Of a stretch of 64,000 nt of DNA, positions 22,291 through 33,340 are shown piece after piece (within the stretch, counting starts at the first letter, position 1; every line of letters begins with the position of its first letter). Source of the stretch: Symbiodinium natans (Eukaryota > Sar > Dinophyceae > Suessiales > Symbiodiniaceae); the NCBI GenBank assembly GCA_905221605.1, contig CAJNDS010002786.1, positions 1-64,000 of the forward strand, given 5' to 3'. The notes beneath the pieces were generated by a model. The model searched no databases. It was not told the DNA's origin and was given only the letters and a program-made list of their open reading frames with translations. Both the position numbers and the translations under genes were made by a program.

Positions 22291-23984
22291 TCAAAGCTTT
22301 GACTGTGTTCCTAGACGCCTCTCCTCCAGGAGGACGGAGGCCACATGCCACCGGCCTTTGCATGCACTCAACGTCGCACCGTAGGTGAACTCGTTGTTTT
22401 CCAGGCCCCTCATAGCGACGCCGCGACAGATGCTGACTGCATGAACCCATCTCCCTCCCTGCTCCTGTGCACCAATCTCCAAGCTCACGGACACTGAGTC
22501 TGCTTGGATATTTTGCTTCAACATATCCTTACAAAGGGTCAGTGCCATTTCCCACTGTCGACTGCCGACGCACACGCCGATGGCACTGTGGTAGCTGATT
22601 CGATCTACGGCCGTAGTCCCAACTTGCATTGCATGCAGAAGTGCCAAAGCATTCTCCCAGCATGAATCACACGCCGCAATGGCAGCATTGTAAGAAATTG
22701 TGTCTGGGATCACCTCATGGTCAGCCATGTGAGCAAGTAAATGGATCGCCTTCTCCCACTGACTGCACTTCTCGCAAGCACTGAGTGCTGCGTTGTAGGT
22801 GCAAGTATCTGGACTCAGCCTAAAGCCCTGAAACGCTTGCAACACAAGCATGGATTGCTCCCATCGACGTGCCTTCTCACAAACACTTGCGACTGTGTTA
22901 AAAGTGATCACATCGGCCGAGCAGCCAAATTCCCCCGTGGCTGTTCTTTGAGCCAAACACAGCGATGTACGCCATTCTGGGCATGAGATTGCCGCGTTCA
23001 AGGTCACGAGGCTTTGTTTCTGCTGCAGCTTCAGGATGCGGAGGCTGCGATGGATGCGTTGCCACTGTGTGCCACTAACGCAGGTGGTCACTTGAGTCCC
23101 AAGCGTCACAACATCCGGTTCCAGGTGTTCTTGGGCCATACCGGCAAGGGTGTCCAAGGCCAGTTCCCAGGTGTCCGTGTTGGCCTGTACGGCAGCGAGA
23201 GCATTCAGCGTGACGCAGCTTCGCTGCAAAGTCAAACAGGAAATGGATAGCAACTCGATGGCCCGCCCCCAAAAGCCGCCTCTCAAGGCAGTCAGGAGGG
23301 CATTCCGGGTGATCCCGTCAGGGCACAAGGCCATACGGCACAGGAGATGAAGATGCTGAAAAGCCGTGGCCCACTGAGAACTCCGCTCGCAGGCGGTGAT
23401 CGCACTGTTGAAAAGGATTATGTTTGCCTCGCAGAACGAAGTTCTCAAGCTTTGCAAGCACCGGTTGGATGCCAGCCACCTACTCGAGTGACTTGCTCTG
23501 GCGCATGCGTCCATCACAGCCCCTATGCTCACCGTGTCCGGCGCCAGCACTCGGTCCTGACAGCTTGGGATACTGGCGAGCCTACTTAAGTCTTAAGTGA
23601 AGCAAGTACACCCGGCTTCCGACTAACAATGTCTCGACAACTCTCAGGTTTTTGCTGGTCCTCCATGCCGTGCAGTGTAGCGACGGCCCCTCGCCATGCA
23701 TTTGCCCTGGCACATGCGCCGGCCACAGCGCTGAAGGCCACCACATCAAGTCGGCACCTGCCGTTGCTCTCGGCTAAGAGCAGCTCAAGCGCCCGCTGCC
23801 ACTGCCTGCGCTTTCCAAGCTTCGAGAGCTGGCCAGTGAATTCGCGCAAAGAATTGCAAGGAGAAGTCCGAGAAGTCCGAGAAGTCCTTCTCCCGTCCAC
23901 TTCGGCATTCATGAGAGGTGACATCACTACAAACGGAGCTGCTCGGCGAATGATCCCACAAACAGATTGCAAAGTTTGCTGCAA
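22291..23984 (-). CDS. Pentatricopeptide repeat (PPR) protein, two exons
   Basis: PPR proteins are helical-repeat RNA-binding proteins, usually acting on mitochondrial or plastid transcripts. Exon 2 (23556-22291) is almost entirely degenerate 35-residue repeats. Their signatures are ILFNSAITACERSSQW, VITFNTVASVCEKARRW, CTYNAALSACEKCSQWEKA, ISYNAAIAAC and FTYGATLSACKG. With exon 1 there are about a dozen repeats. Exon 1 (to 23661) carries one repeat (VVAFSAVAGACARANAWRGA) after a basic, serine-rich leader; a likely start is the ATG of MSPLMNAEV, in frame upstream, with earlier non-ATG codons also open. Removing 23660-23557 joins ATG GAG to GAC CGA in frame, giving a GA-AG intron. The last repeat may continue into exons near 21.8-22.2 kb. 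The family call is firm; the gene ends are not. Confidence 0.88.
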
Positions 23985-24704
23985 TGGTTCAACTCAACGG
24001 CGCGACTCCGCAGTTGACAAAACGAAAAAACAGCTTTGCACACGCCATGCAGTGAAGGTTAAGGCAACCAGCTGATCCGTAAACTGCCTTCAAAATTCTA
24101 CGATTGAAGGACAAACGAACTTTCCAACAACTTACGAACTGAGCCGGTGATGATAAGTCGTGGGGCTTCCCACCTCTTCTCAGCCTGTCGGCCGTTATCT
24201 ATTTCCTCTTCTGGGCAGCATTGGCGCGGCGTACTATGTCCACGAAAGGTGCGAATATGCGTTTAACCGTTTTCAAGTTCTAAAAACGGAAAGCTGGAAA
24301 ATTCCAATGACAACTGGAACTCCGGAAACCTTTGACGAATGAGACAGACAGACAAACGACCTGAAACTCGAAAGTTTTGGAATGAAAGCTTTTTTGAAAC
24401 AGGCGGGGGGTTGAAGTTTGCAAAGTTTATGATCTGCCATACGTGCAGGGGAGGCCAACCAAAACATATTAGCAATCCAAAACCTTTTCAACAGTCAAGA
24501 AACCTTTTTAGCGATCAAAAGAAAGTTCCTGCTGTTGAAATAACAGCAGGGAAGTACTGAAGAAAGGACGGAATGTATCAAGCAGCGCAAGGAAGGAGGG
24601 AACAAAGGAAGAAACGGAGAAGGAGGGAAGGAGGCACGCAAACCAGGAAAATCGGAAACATGGCACCGAGGAAACGAGCGAGTTCCAATGCTGCTTCCAC
24701 TACC

Positions 24705-24945
24705 ACAGCCACAACCAGGACCACTATCAGGACTACCACAACCACAACCACAACATACCACAACCACAACCACAACCACAACCACAACCACAACCGCAAC
24801 CGCAACCGCAACCACTACCACTACCAGCACACTACCACAACCACAACCACAACCACTACCACTACCAATACCACTACCACTACCACTACCACAACCACTA
24901 TCACTACCACTACCACTACCACTACCACTACCACTACCGGTCTAG
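24705..24945. repeat. (CCACAA)n/(CCACTA)n microsatellite
   Basis: About 240 bp of hexamer and trimer repeats (CCACAA, CCGCAA, CCACTA, CTACCA) on a one-strand AC-rich background. Long threonine or valine runs in the frames here are products of the repeat. Confidence 0.9.
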
Positions 24946-24977
24946 TGATTTACGAATAACCTGGCCAACGTCCAGGT

Positions 24978-27057
24978 ACTGTGGAGGCCACTTTCATGCG
25001 GTTGTCTTTTAGCTTGTGTTTAGCAGCCCTAAATGTTGTTCCTTGTTTACAGGAGATTTCGGAGATTTGCGTTGTTTTGTGTTTGTTTGCTACTTTTGCA
25101 ATGTACTTTTGCTTTTGTTTGCACGTAGACCTGTTTTGCTGGATTTTGTGCCGGATTGTTTTTTTCAAGATGCCTTGAGATCTGCAAGACTCTCAGAGAC
25201 TTTTGCTAATTTTTGCGCCTACGGGCCATGTGTCTTCAACAGATTGCATCTGAGCCGCCGCTGAGCGCTCTCTTGCCTCAAGCAGCTCCTAGGCCACAGC
25301 TAGCGTACTTGCGCCACGTCTGCCACGTCGGAGCCTGATTTGTTGGCCGAAAAAAGTGCCCAGACATAGTCCGTAGGGTCCATGTTTGTGCTTCCAAGGT
25401 GTCGCAAGCCCTTCGCAACTCGCTCAGCGAAGTACTCAGTGGAGGAGGTTGCCGAGGTCTTCAAGGGCCATTTTTGGCGATGCGAGAGGCTTCACATTCG
25501 TTGCGGGGCGCAGGCGCGGCCGGCCGGTGCGCGGCCGGAGGTGTCCAAGCTCATCCGTGCGCTGCTTGGTGGCCTAGCTGTGTATGGTTGTAGCAACAGC
25601 CATGCGCGGGGTCAAAGCTTTGGGTGCAAGAAACCAGTCATGCCTTCAGTCAGGTCCTTGGGTTGAGTCTGACATGAACCCTGAGGCAGTAAGTCAGTTT
25701 TGTTCTATAGCAAGTTGTGACGTGGACGGTGAAGCCAGGCAGACGTAGACTGTATTCCTTTTTCTGAACCCGATTGGTGAAAGACCAATGTGTACCTTGA
25801 CGTTCTGCCTGAAGGCGCGAAGTGCTTCTTAGACGGTCAGCGACCATTGATTCGTATGGCAGGCATGCCCCAGCTTCGGCGCTCCGGTTGACACAGGTCC
25901 TCGCCAGAAGCAGAAGAACACCTCTTGCGTCCTCACCCTTTAGGGGACGACCGGTAGTATAATACTGACATTGGCGTGCGGTGATTGGGTGGCGGGTTTC
26001 CTGCACCTGTCCTTTAATAACTTTGTAAATTGCCAAAGGGTGAATCCAGTCCTGATAAAGGGGTTTCCGCAGGGTTTCCGTTCATGTTTGTTAAGCTTCT
26101 GGAGGGTTTCCCTGGGTTTCCCTACAGTTTCGCGAGGGTTTCCGCGGGGTTTCTGGGGGTTTCCGTGGGTTTCCTTAGATTTCGTGCGTGTGTTAAAACC
26201 TATTGGATGGTTTTGGTAGGTTCCTCAAGGGTTTCGTGAGGGTTTCCGTGGGATTTCGCGCAGTTTTTGAACTTTCCGGAGGTTTTCCTTGAATTTCTCT
26301 GAAGTTTTGTGAGGGTTTCCGCAGATGTCCGTGGGTTTTGTCAAGTTTTGCCTAGGTTTTTTTAAAAGCTAAGGTTTGCGGGGTTTCAGTGGGTTTTGTT
26401 AGATTTTGCGTAGGTTTTTGAAGCTCTCGGAAGGTTTTTCTAATGTCTTGTGAAGGTTACCGTGGGTTTTCCATGGTTTTTGACAGCTTTGAAGGGGTTT
26501 CCGTGGGTTTCTTAGTTCTTAGGGCTGTGTGAGGGTTTCCGCGGGGTTTCTGTGGGTTTTCTTATATAGGTCGCGCGCAGGTCTTTAAAGCTTCCAGTGG
26601 AGCTTTGTGAGGGTTCCTGCAAAATCTCCGCGGGGTTTCGATTGGTTTTCTCATGCTTTGCGCGGCTTTGGAAAAAGATGTCAGAAGCTTCAGCGAGGGT
26701 TTCCATGAGCTTCCATGGCACCATGGATTTCCTCAGCGTTACTTCAAGCTTTGGAATTTGTCACATGATGCGGTCGGCGCTCGTCCAGATAGGCAAGATG
26801 CAAGCGGCGCAGTGTGTCGTGCGGCTTTGCAGCGCTGCCAGGTGAGGTTGTGGAGGTGGATGCTGATGGCAGGGAGAATCAGAAGTGACGCGGCCAGGCA
26901 GCCAGGAGCCGCTGGGGCTAACCCAGCTGTATTTTTCCGCAGGAGTAGGTTTTCCATATGTGCTCCGGGTCTTTGCGCAGGAAATTGTTCCGAGGCCAGA
27001 TTCTGGGTCCGCTTTTGTGTGCAAAAGTCACGTCCGCTTGTGCGTGGCCTCCCCGGT
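24978..27057. repeat. 2.1-kb direct repeat, copy 1
   Basis: Nearly identical to 27533-29549. Copy 1 is about 63 bp longer because copy 2 lacks part of 25855-25925. From about 26040 to 26600 it consists of degenerate GGGTTTCCGTGGGTTTCC-type units of roughly 12 bp. Frames inside (82, 94 and 240 codons) are low-complexity or unrecognised. The copies are separated by 475 bp of unique DNA. Confidence 0.95.
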
Positions 27058-27218
27058 GCCCGTTTCTATTATGTTGATCACTTCCGCAAGAAAGCTGCCT
27101 GTGGGGGGTCGTTGTTCTTTAAAAAAAAAATTCTCCACGCTAGGAGCTTGCCTGTGGGTCAGAGTTGCTGTAGCGTCGCAATCTGGGGAGCGCAGGGGCT
27201 CGAAAAATGCAGATTTAG

Positions 27219-27263
27219 CGACACCAAAATTGGGGCCGCCAGGCGGCCCCAATTTTGGGGTCG
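27219..27263. repeat. Near-perfect GC palindrome, 22-bp arms
   Basis: Left arm 27219-27240 and right arm 27242-27263 match as inverted copies with one mismatch and a 1-base centre. The core is CAAAATTGGGGCCGCC. About 60 bp further on (27320-27367) a related GGCCCCATTTTTGGGG motif occurs twice in direct orientation. It lies in the spacer between the two 2-kb copies. Confidence 0.8.
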
Positions 27264-27532
27264 CAGTTCCAGCCTTTTCATGTATTTACACATTATAATA
27301 AGGGAAGCTGGGTGCATTTCGTGGCCCCATTTTTGGGGCCGCGAGACGGCCCCATTTTTGGGGTCGCAAGTTTGAGCCCTGGGCTCACGCAGCTGGGTCT
27401 CGTCAGCGTGCCTGCGCCTGCCCTTGTTCCAGGAACCTTGGGGAGCAGCGTGCAGAACATAAGCTTGGGGATCAGGGGCTTGTCCGAAGCAGCTGCTTGC
27501 TTTTGTAATGCTGCAGCAGAAAGGGAGCTGCA

Positions 27533-29549
27533 ACTGTGGAGGCCACTTTCATGCGGTTGTCTTTTAGCTTGTGTTTAGCAGCCCTAAATGTTGTTCCTTG
27601 TTTACAGGAGATTTCGGAGATTTGCGTTGTTTTGCGTTTGTTTGCTACTTTTGCAATGTACTTTTGCTTTTGTTTGCACGTAGACCTGTTTTGCTGGATT
27701 TTGTGCCGGATTGTTTTTTTCAAGATGCCTTGAGATCTGCAAGACTCTCAGAGACTTTTGCTAATTTTTGCGCCTACGGGCCATGTGTCTTCAACAGATT
27801 GCATCTGAGCCGCCGCTGAGCGCTCTCTTGCCTCAAGCAGCTCCTAGGCCACAGCTAGCGTACTTGCGCCACGTCTGCCACGTCGGAGCCTGATTTGTTG
27901 GCCGAAAAAAGTGCCCAGACATAGTCCGTAGGGTCCATGTTTGTGCTTCCAAGGTGTCGCAAGCCCTTCGCAACTCGCTCAGCGAAGTACTCAGTGGAGG
28001 AGGTTGCCGAGGTCTTCAAGGGCCATTTTGGCGATGCGAGAGGCTTCACATTCGTTGCGGGGCGCAGGCGCGGCCGGCCGGTGCGCGGCCGGAGGTGTCC
28101 AAGCTCATCCGTGCGCTGCTTGGTGGCCTAGCTGTGTATGGTTGTAGCAACAGCCATGCGCGGGGTCAAAGCTTTGGGTGCAAGAAACCAGTCATGCCTT
28201 CAGTCAGGTCCTTGGGTTGAGTCTGACATGAACCCTGAGGCAGGAAGTCAGTCTTGTTCTATAGCAAGTTGTGACGTGGACGGTGAAGCCAGGCAGACGT
28301 AGACTGTATTCCTTTTTCTGTACCCGATTGGTGAAAGACCAATGTGTACCTTGACGTTCTGCCTGAAGGCGCGAAGTGCTTCTTAGACGGTCAGCGACCA
28401 TTGCTTCGTGCAGGCATGCCGCTTTCACCCTTTAGGGGACGACCGGTAGTATAATACTGACATTGGCGTGCGGTGATTGGGTGGCGGGTTTCCTGCACCT
28501 GTCCTTTAATAACTTTGTAAATTGCCAAAGGGTGAATCCAGTCCTGATAAAGGGGTTTCCGCAGGGTTTCCGTTCATGTTTGTTAAGCTTCTGGAGGGTT
28601 TCCCTGGGTTTCCCTACAGTTTCGCGAGGGTTTCCGCGGGGTTTCTGGGGGTTTCCGTGGGTTTCCTTAGATTTCGTGCGTGTGTTAAAACCTATTGGAT
28701 GGTTTTGGTAGGTTCCTCAAGGGTTTCGTGAGGGTTTCCGTGGGATTTCGCGCAGTTTTTGAACTTTCCGGAGGTTTTCCTTGAATTTCTCTGAAGTTTT
28801 GTGAGGGTTTCCGCAGATGTCCGTGGGTTTTGTCAAGTTTTGCCTAGGTTTTTTTAAAAGCTAAGGTTTGCGGGGTTTCAGTGGGTTTTGTTAGATTTTG
28901 CGTAGGTTTTTGAAGCTCTCGGAAGGTTTTTCTAATGTCTTGTGAAGGTTACCGTGGGTTTTCCATGGTTTTTGACAGCTTTGAAGGGGTTTTCGTGGGT
29001 TTCTTAGTTCTTAGGGCTGTGTGAGGGTTTCCGCGGGGTTTCTGTGGGTTTTCTTATATAGGTCGCGCGCAGGTCTTTAAAGCTTCCAGTGGAGCTTTGT
29101 GAGGGTTCCTGCAAAATCTCCGCGGGGTTTCGATTGGTTTTCTCATGCTTTGCGCGGCTTTGGAAAAAGATGTCAGAAGCTTCAGCGAGGGTTTCCATGA
29201 GCTTCCATGGCACCATGGATTTCCTCAGCGTTACTTCAAGCTTTGGAACTTGTCACATGATGCGGTCGGCGCTCGTCCAGATAGGCAAGATGCAAGCGGC
29301 GCAGTGTGTCGTGCGGCTTTGCAGCGCTGCCAGGTGAGGTTGTGGAGGTGGATGCTGATGGCAGGGAGAATCAGAAGTGACGCGGCCAGGCAGCCAGGAG
29401 CCGCTGGGGCTAACCCAGCTGTATTTTTCCGCAGGAGTAGGTTTTCCATATGTGCTCCGGGTCTTTGCGCAGGAAATTGTTCCGAGGCCAGATTCTGGGT
29501 CCGCTTTTGTGTGCAAAAGTCACGTCCGCTTGTGCGTGGCCTCCCCGGT
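27533..29549. repeat. 2.0-kb direct repeat, copy 2
   Basis: Second copy of 24978-27057 with few substitutions, a missing segment after ACCATTG (near 28400) and the same GGGTTTCC minisatellite. The copies stop matching at 27057/29549, immediately after GCGTGGCCTCCCCGGT. The copy 1 side continues into sequence that is also found inverted at 31551-31660. Confidence 0.95.
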
Positions 29550-30720
29550 ATTCAGCCAAAAACGCGTGAGCCCAGAAAGCCATAAAAGGAAATTCTCTGT
29601 CTCGCCAAGCCCAAGAGTCGGTCGGACTCGGTCGTGGCCTTCTGGAACACAGAGATGCGCAGGTCTGCTTTGCTTCTTGTGGAACAGGAGCCGCACAAGC
29701 AGGGTTTTCTATGGCGGACCGCATTCTAAGTTGGCGATCCTACCAGGTTCCTGACTTGTTTATTTCTAAATTCCACCCCCTCGATTCCTTTTTCAAAGGG
29801 AAGCTTCAGGGCAATTCCACCCCGCTCGCTTCTTCTTTTTGTGTTCATTACTCTTTCAAGAGGAGCAGTTCATGGCAGTGACGTGGCGCAAGGCCAAGCC
29901 GAGAACCCCATGTTTTGTTTTAGAGATGATTTATTGCTTCTTGTCCGGCAAAAAAGCGGGGGGTTGGAGAGGCGCAACCCACTCCATTCAGAGCAGTGAC
30001 GTGGCAAAGGCAAGCCGAGAACCCCATGTTTTTGTTTTGTTTGCCGTCTGAGTCTGTGCATTCTGGCACCTGCAAGCACGCCTCTATGCTGTCCAGAGGG
30101 GATGTAGAGCTGCATCCTTCCTGCTGGTAACTGTGCAACATCGTAGAAGCGCCTTTTAAAACTGCCCTCGAAGTCCCTCCTTTGCCTCCCTTTACCCTCC
30201 CTCCCTTTAAACCCCCTTCAAGCCCTTCAAGCCCCGCTTTCAACCCCCTTTCAAGCTCCTCTTAGAGCCCCCTTCAAGGAAAGCCCCCCTTCCGGCAAGA
30301 GGCCACTTGCGGGCCTTTTTTGGAGGGTTTGGGCAGCAGTTTAAAAGGCGTAATACGTGCTGGGCCTTTTGCGGAAGGTTTAGGCAGCAGTTGAGAGGCT
30401 TGCTGGGCCTTTTGTGAGAGTTCGGGGCAGTGCCTCCCCCCCCCCCCCCGGAAGGGATCTTCTTTGCAGGGACCCCTTTAAAGGGGGCTTCTGGGGGACT
30501 TAAAAGGGGGGCTTAACCCAAAGGGGGGGGGGCCCATCGTGCAGGCTTTCCTCTCTTCTTGTTTGTTTGAATACTTGAAGATCTCGTGAACCTGGAGGGA
30601 CTGCGTTTCCAAAGAATGTCAGTGTGGTGCGCGCGATGTCAGGTTCTTTTGCTGGACTCGCAAAAGCAAAGAGATGAAGGTCCGCTTGCTGGTTCCCGGT
30701 ACCTCCATACCGGGAAAGGC
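29550..30720. other. No gene; low-complexity CCCTTCAAG stretch
   Basis: 30170-30300 is made of CCCTTCAAGCCC/CCTTTAAACCCC-type units, and 30480-30535 holds AAAGGGGGC-type units. 29866-29920 and 29990-30035 share a repeated segment (GTGACGTGGC..AAGGC..AAGCCGAGAACCCCATGTTTT). No coding region is supported. Confidence 0.5.
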
Positions 30721-30992
30721 AGCATAGGGCAGCGTGGGGTTTGGCGCCAGCAGGTTGCATGGAGCAGCGTGGGTTGGTGCAGCGGACAAGAGTAGCATAG
30801 GGAACATAGGGCAGTGTGGCGTTTGGCGCCCAGCGGGGCGCAAGGATATTAGAGCGTGGGGTTTGGCGCCCAGTAGAGGGGGGCAAGAGTCAAGGGTGGC
30901 ATAGAGAAGCATGGCAGAGTGGTTTGCCACCTGGACGCACCCAGCAGACAAGGGGAAAGGGCAGCATGGGGCAGCGTGGGGTTTGGCGCACG
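30721..30992. repeat. Dispersed minisatellite (AGCGTGGGGTTTGGCGC)
   Basis: The core AGCGTGGGGTTTGGCGC or close variants occurs at about 30732, 30814, 30856 and 30974. The copies are separated by related GGGCAGCATAGGG / GCAAGAGTAGCATAG blocks at irregular spacing. Confidence 0.65.
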
Positions 30993-31550
30993 GGTGGGCC
31001 ACGAGTCAGAAAAACCGAATCGGAAACTGCACGAGGCCAGTTGGAAAACGCATCGCTCCAAGTCGGAGAAAATCCTAATCATGAACATATAAAGCAAGAA
31101 GCGAGCGCGGTGGAATTTAGACTGCTTCTCTCCTCTTGAATAATTATCTATTTTTGAAAACAAAGATCTACTCCGCTGAAAGTCGAATCTGTTTTTCAAA
31201 GAATGAACACAAGAGACAAATCACGGGAGTTTAGAATAATTCTCAACTGCTCTGATGCCATACACTTGAAAAAGATGGCCAAAAAGGCCTCTGCAAATCC
31301 ATTAGAACGCCACAAATGCATGTTTTGAAGCTTCGATGCAATGGTTTTCAAACGGGGAAGACACGGCTCCGCTACACCCATCTCTCGTGCACCAATCCGG
31401 CAAAACCTGCGCTATTCTTCGGGGTTGGGGGTTGTCTTGCTTCCTGACGTAAGCAGACCTGCCTTCACCTCTTTGTGCTTACCCAAGTCCAGCAAACAAA
31501 GCAGACCAACTTTCATCTCTGTGCTTTCCCCAGTCCCCACCCCACAGGCA

Positions 31551-31660
31551 GCTTTCTTGCGGAAGTGATCAACATAACAGAAACGGGCATCGGGGAGGCC
31601 ACGCACAAGCGGACGTACTTTTGCACACAAAAGCGGACCCAGAATCTGGCCTCGTTTCAG
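31551..31660. repeat. Inverted copy of 26990-27103
   Basis: The reverse complement matches the end of 2-kb copy 1 and its flank (TTTTGTGTGCAAAAG, CCGCTTGTGCGTGGCCTCC, ATGTTGATCACTTCCGCAAG). It shows that the repeat family extends past the end of the duplicated block. Confidence 0.75.
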
Positions 31661-31729
31661 GTTATGCGCCCATTCGGGCTGTTGGAGCTCTTGCTAAGGC
31701 AACCCAAGCGCTCATTTTGATTTATTTTA

Positions 31730-31935
31730 GTGCCTTGCCTTTGGGCCTGTCACTTCGCAGGGCTTGAGCCTTGTTGCTGCGCTTGTCAAACAGTTGTTTG
31801 TATTGTTGCGCACAGCCCTTTGGGGGCCTGTCATTTCGCCGGGGCTTCGGGCCTTTCTACTGCTTTATCTTGTTTGAGCTTTGGGCTCTTGTTTTGTGAT
31901 AAGTACCTTCGCAGGGGCTTTGGCCCTTTGCATGC
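31730..31935. repeat. Degenerate tandem segment (GGGGCTTNGGCCTT)
   Basis: Related units such as GGGCCTGTCACTTCGCAGGGCTTGAG, GGGCCTGTCATTTCGCCGGGG and CCTTCGCAGGGGCTTTGG (each given in parts) recur about every 80-90 bp. Confidence 0.5.
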
Positions 31936-31974
31936 GTAGTTGAGCAGGCGCTGAGGGTTATTCGCGTTGTGACG

Positions 31975-32215
31975 CAAAAAAAACTTGCGTAGTCTCGACG
32001 TGTCGTCCGCCAAAGGTCGAACACTTCAGGCGTAATTTACCACGCTTAGAGGGTTCTCGATTTTGCGTCTCGACCGCAAAAACGCGCAAATTATTGCGTC
32101 TCGACAACGCAAAACACGCAAAGTGTTCACGATCACGACACCCCGCAATCACGCAGAGAGTCATCGTATTTGCGTTTCGACAACGACAAAACACGCAGAG
32201 GGTTGGCGTTCATGC
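31975..32215. repeat. TTGCGTYTCGACAACG repeat cluster
   Basis: The motif TTGCGTCTCGAC or TTGCGTTTCGAC, followed by AACGCAAAACACGCA, recurs at about 31984, 32066, 32093 and 32169. Units contain TTGCG/CGCAA inverted halves. The cluster sits directly upstream of the LINE-like remnant and could be its 5' untranslated region (inference). Confidence 0.55.
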
Positions 32216-32559
32216 GATCACACATCTTAGTTTAAGCGCCTTTCGCAAAAAAATATGGCTTTACAGTGTAATGTTTTGGTATGGTGCAAGCCAAGCACCA
32301 AAAGGACCCCTCATGCATCCAACGATTCATGGTCGTTAAAGCTGGTTCTATCCGTACTTGTATTGTATCATTAAACCAGGCTGTTAGAGCAATAATCCCG
32401 AAAGGAGCCCATGTCAGATCCTTTAGTGCTGTGTTACACTGTTTGAATTTGCCCACACAGTTCGCAAACAAGATTGAAGCAGTGCATGTTGCTCGGAGCA
32501 CGCAAGTCACTGACATCTGCACACTCTCGCAATATGTTGTGACAGTCAGCGGGCTCATG

Positions 32560-33340
32560 TTAGCGCACATCGCAAGGTTGTGGACCTTGTTGTGTCCTTC
32601 TTTCAAACGCAGCCCAAAAAGTCTCCTGCGGTTAGATCTGCAGTTGCATGGGATGTCACTTCGCTCACGAGATCGTCCAATGATGAGGACGGCAAGTGGA
32701 GTAACATTAAAGCAATCGCTTGTAACACATTTGTCCTCCTGCAGACTGAGTGGCATCTGGAAAACCTTTCAGCTGCTCCTCTATTGTGCCCCAAAATTCG
32801 AATCGTGGTGCTGTGCCCAATGAAAATCATCAGCCCTCAGGAGGAGTAGCGATGATGTTACCCACAGATTATGTTCTTCTCCATCAAAAAGAACTCCTAC
32901 CTGGGTTCATAGTTGGTGCTTCCATTGCCAATGGTGGTTCAAGGCGTTGGCTACTATCGGTGCATTGGCATGCTATGCGTCTTCAAGAAGTATGCACATG
33001 TCTCAAAAGGTTTGTCGAGAAACGCGATTGCGCGGTCATAATTGGGGGCGAGTTTAATCGAGTTGAAACCTCCCACCCTGATATTTTTGGGGAAATGTTG
33101 AGAACTTGCAGCTTCCATCGGCCCCAAGGTAGTACCTTTGAGCAAGGAAACGTCTCCTCGGCCCTTGAGTGCTTTCTTTTTTCTGAAGTTCTCACTGGGA
33201 GCAAAGTACATTTGCACTCTTGGCGCACGATGAGGATGGTCAGGGGACCGACGATGTCCACCGCGCTGGACATAAGCCAGTCAGAATGATGCTTCAAAAG
33301 AAAGCCCAGCTTAAAACTGATGTGGGCCTCGCCAATTGTA
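32560..33340 (+). pseudogene. Degenerate LINE-type (EEP/APE) endonuclease
   Basis: Fragments of the endonuclease/exonuclease/phosphatase domain of non-LTR retrotransposons appear in order across three frames. FVLLQTEWHLE (about 32730-32762) is the LQE-type motif. GGVAMMLPTDYVLL (32841 on) follows, with VIIGGEFNRVE (about 33035-33067), the GGDFN-type motif. GHKPVRMML (about 33270-33295) corresponds to the terminal DH.P motif. Two changes of frame are needed (near 32760-32830 and near 33220-33270), so the copy is inactive. No reverse-transcriptase YADD-type motif was found in the next kilobase. Such domains nick target DNA for LINE insertion; here it is only a remnant. Confidence 0.6.

Noticed and set aside
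24573-24959. Threonine/histidine-rich protein
   Set aside because: The frame is simply the translated (CCACAA)/(CCACTA) microsatellite; all frames give simple runs.
27061-27110. YVDH motif as a reverse-transcriptase YVDD site
   Set aside because: The tetrapeptide is not YVDD, no flanking RT blocks exist, and the same sequence occurs in an inverted non-coding repeat at 31551-31660.
26653-27375. 240-codon frame inside 2-kb copy 1
   Set aside because: It depends on the GGGTTTCC minisatellite and runs into unrelated spacer. The matching frame in copy 2 diverges at the duplication border.
28020-28040. GGCCATTTTGGCGATGCG as a dinoflagellate spliced-leader relic
   Set aside because: It matches only the GCCATTTTGGC core and lacks the remaining leader sequence; the same place in copy 1 differs by one base.
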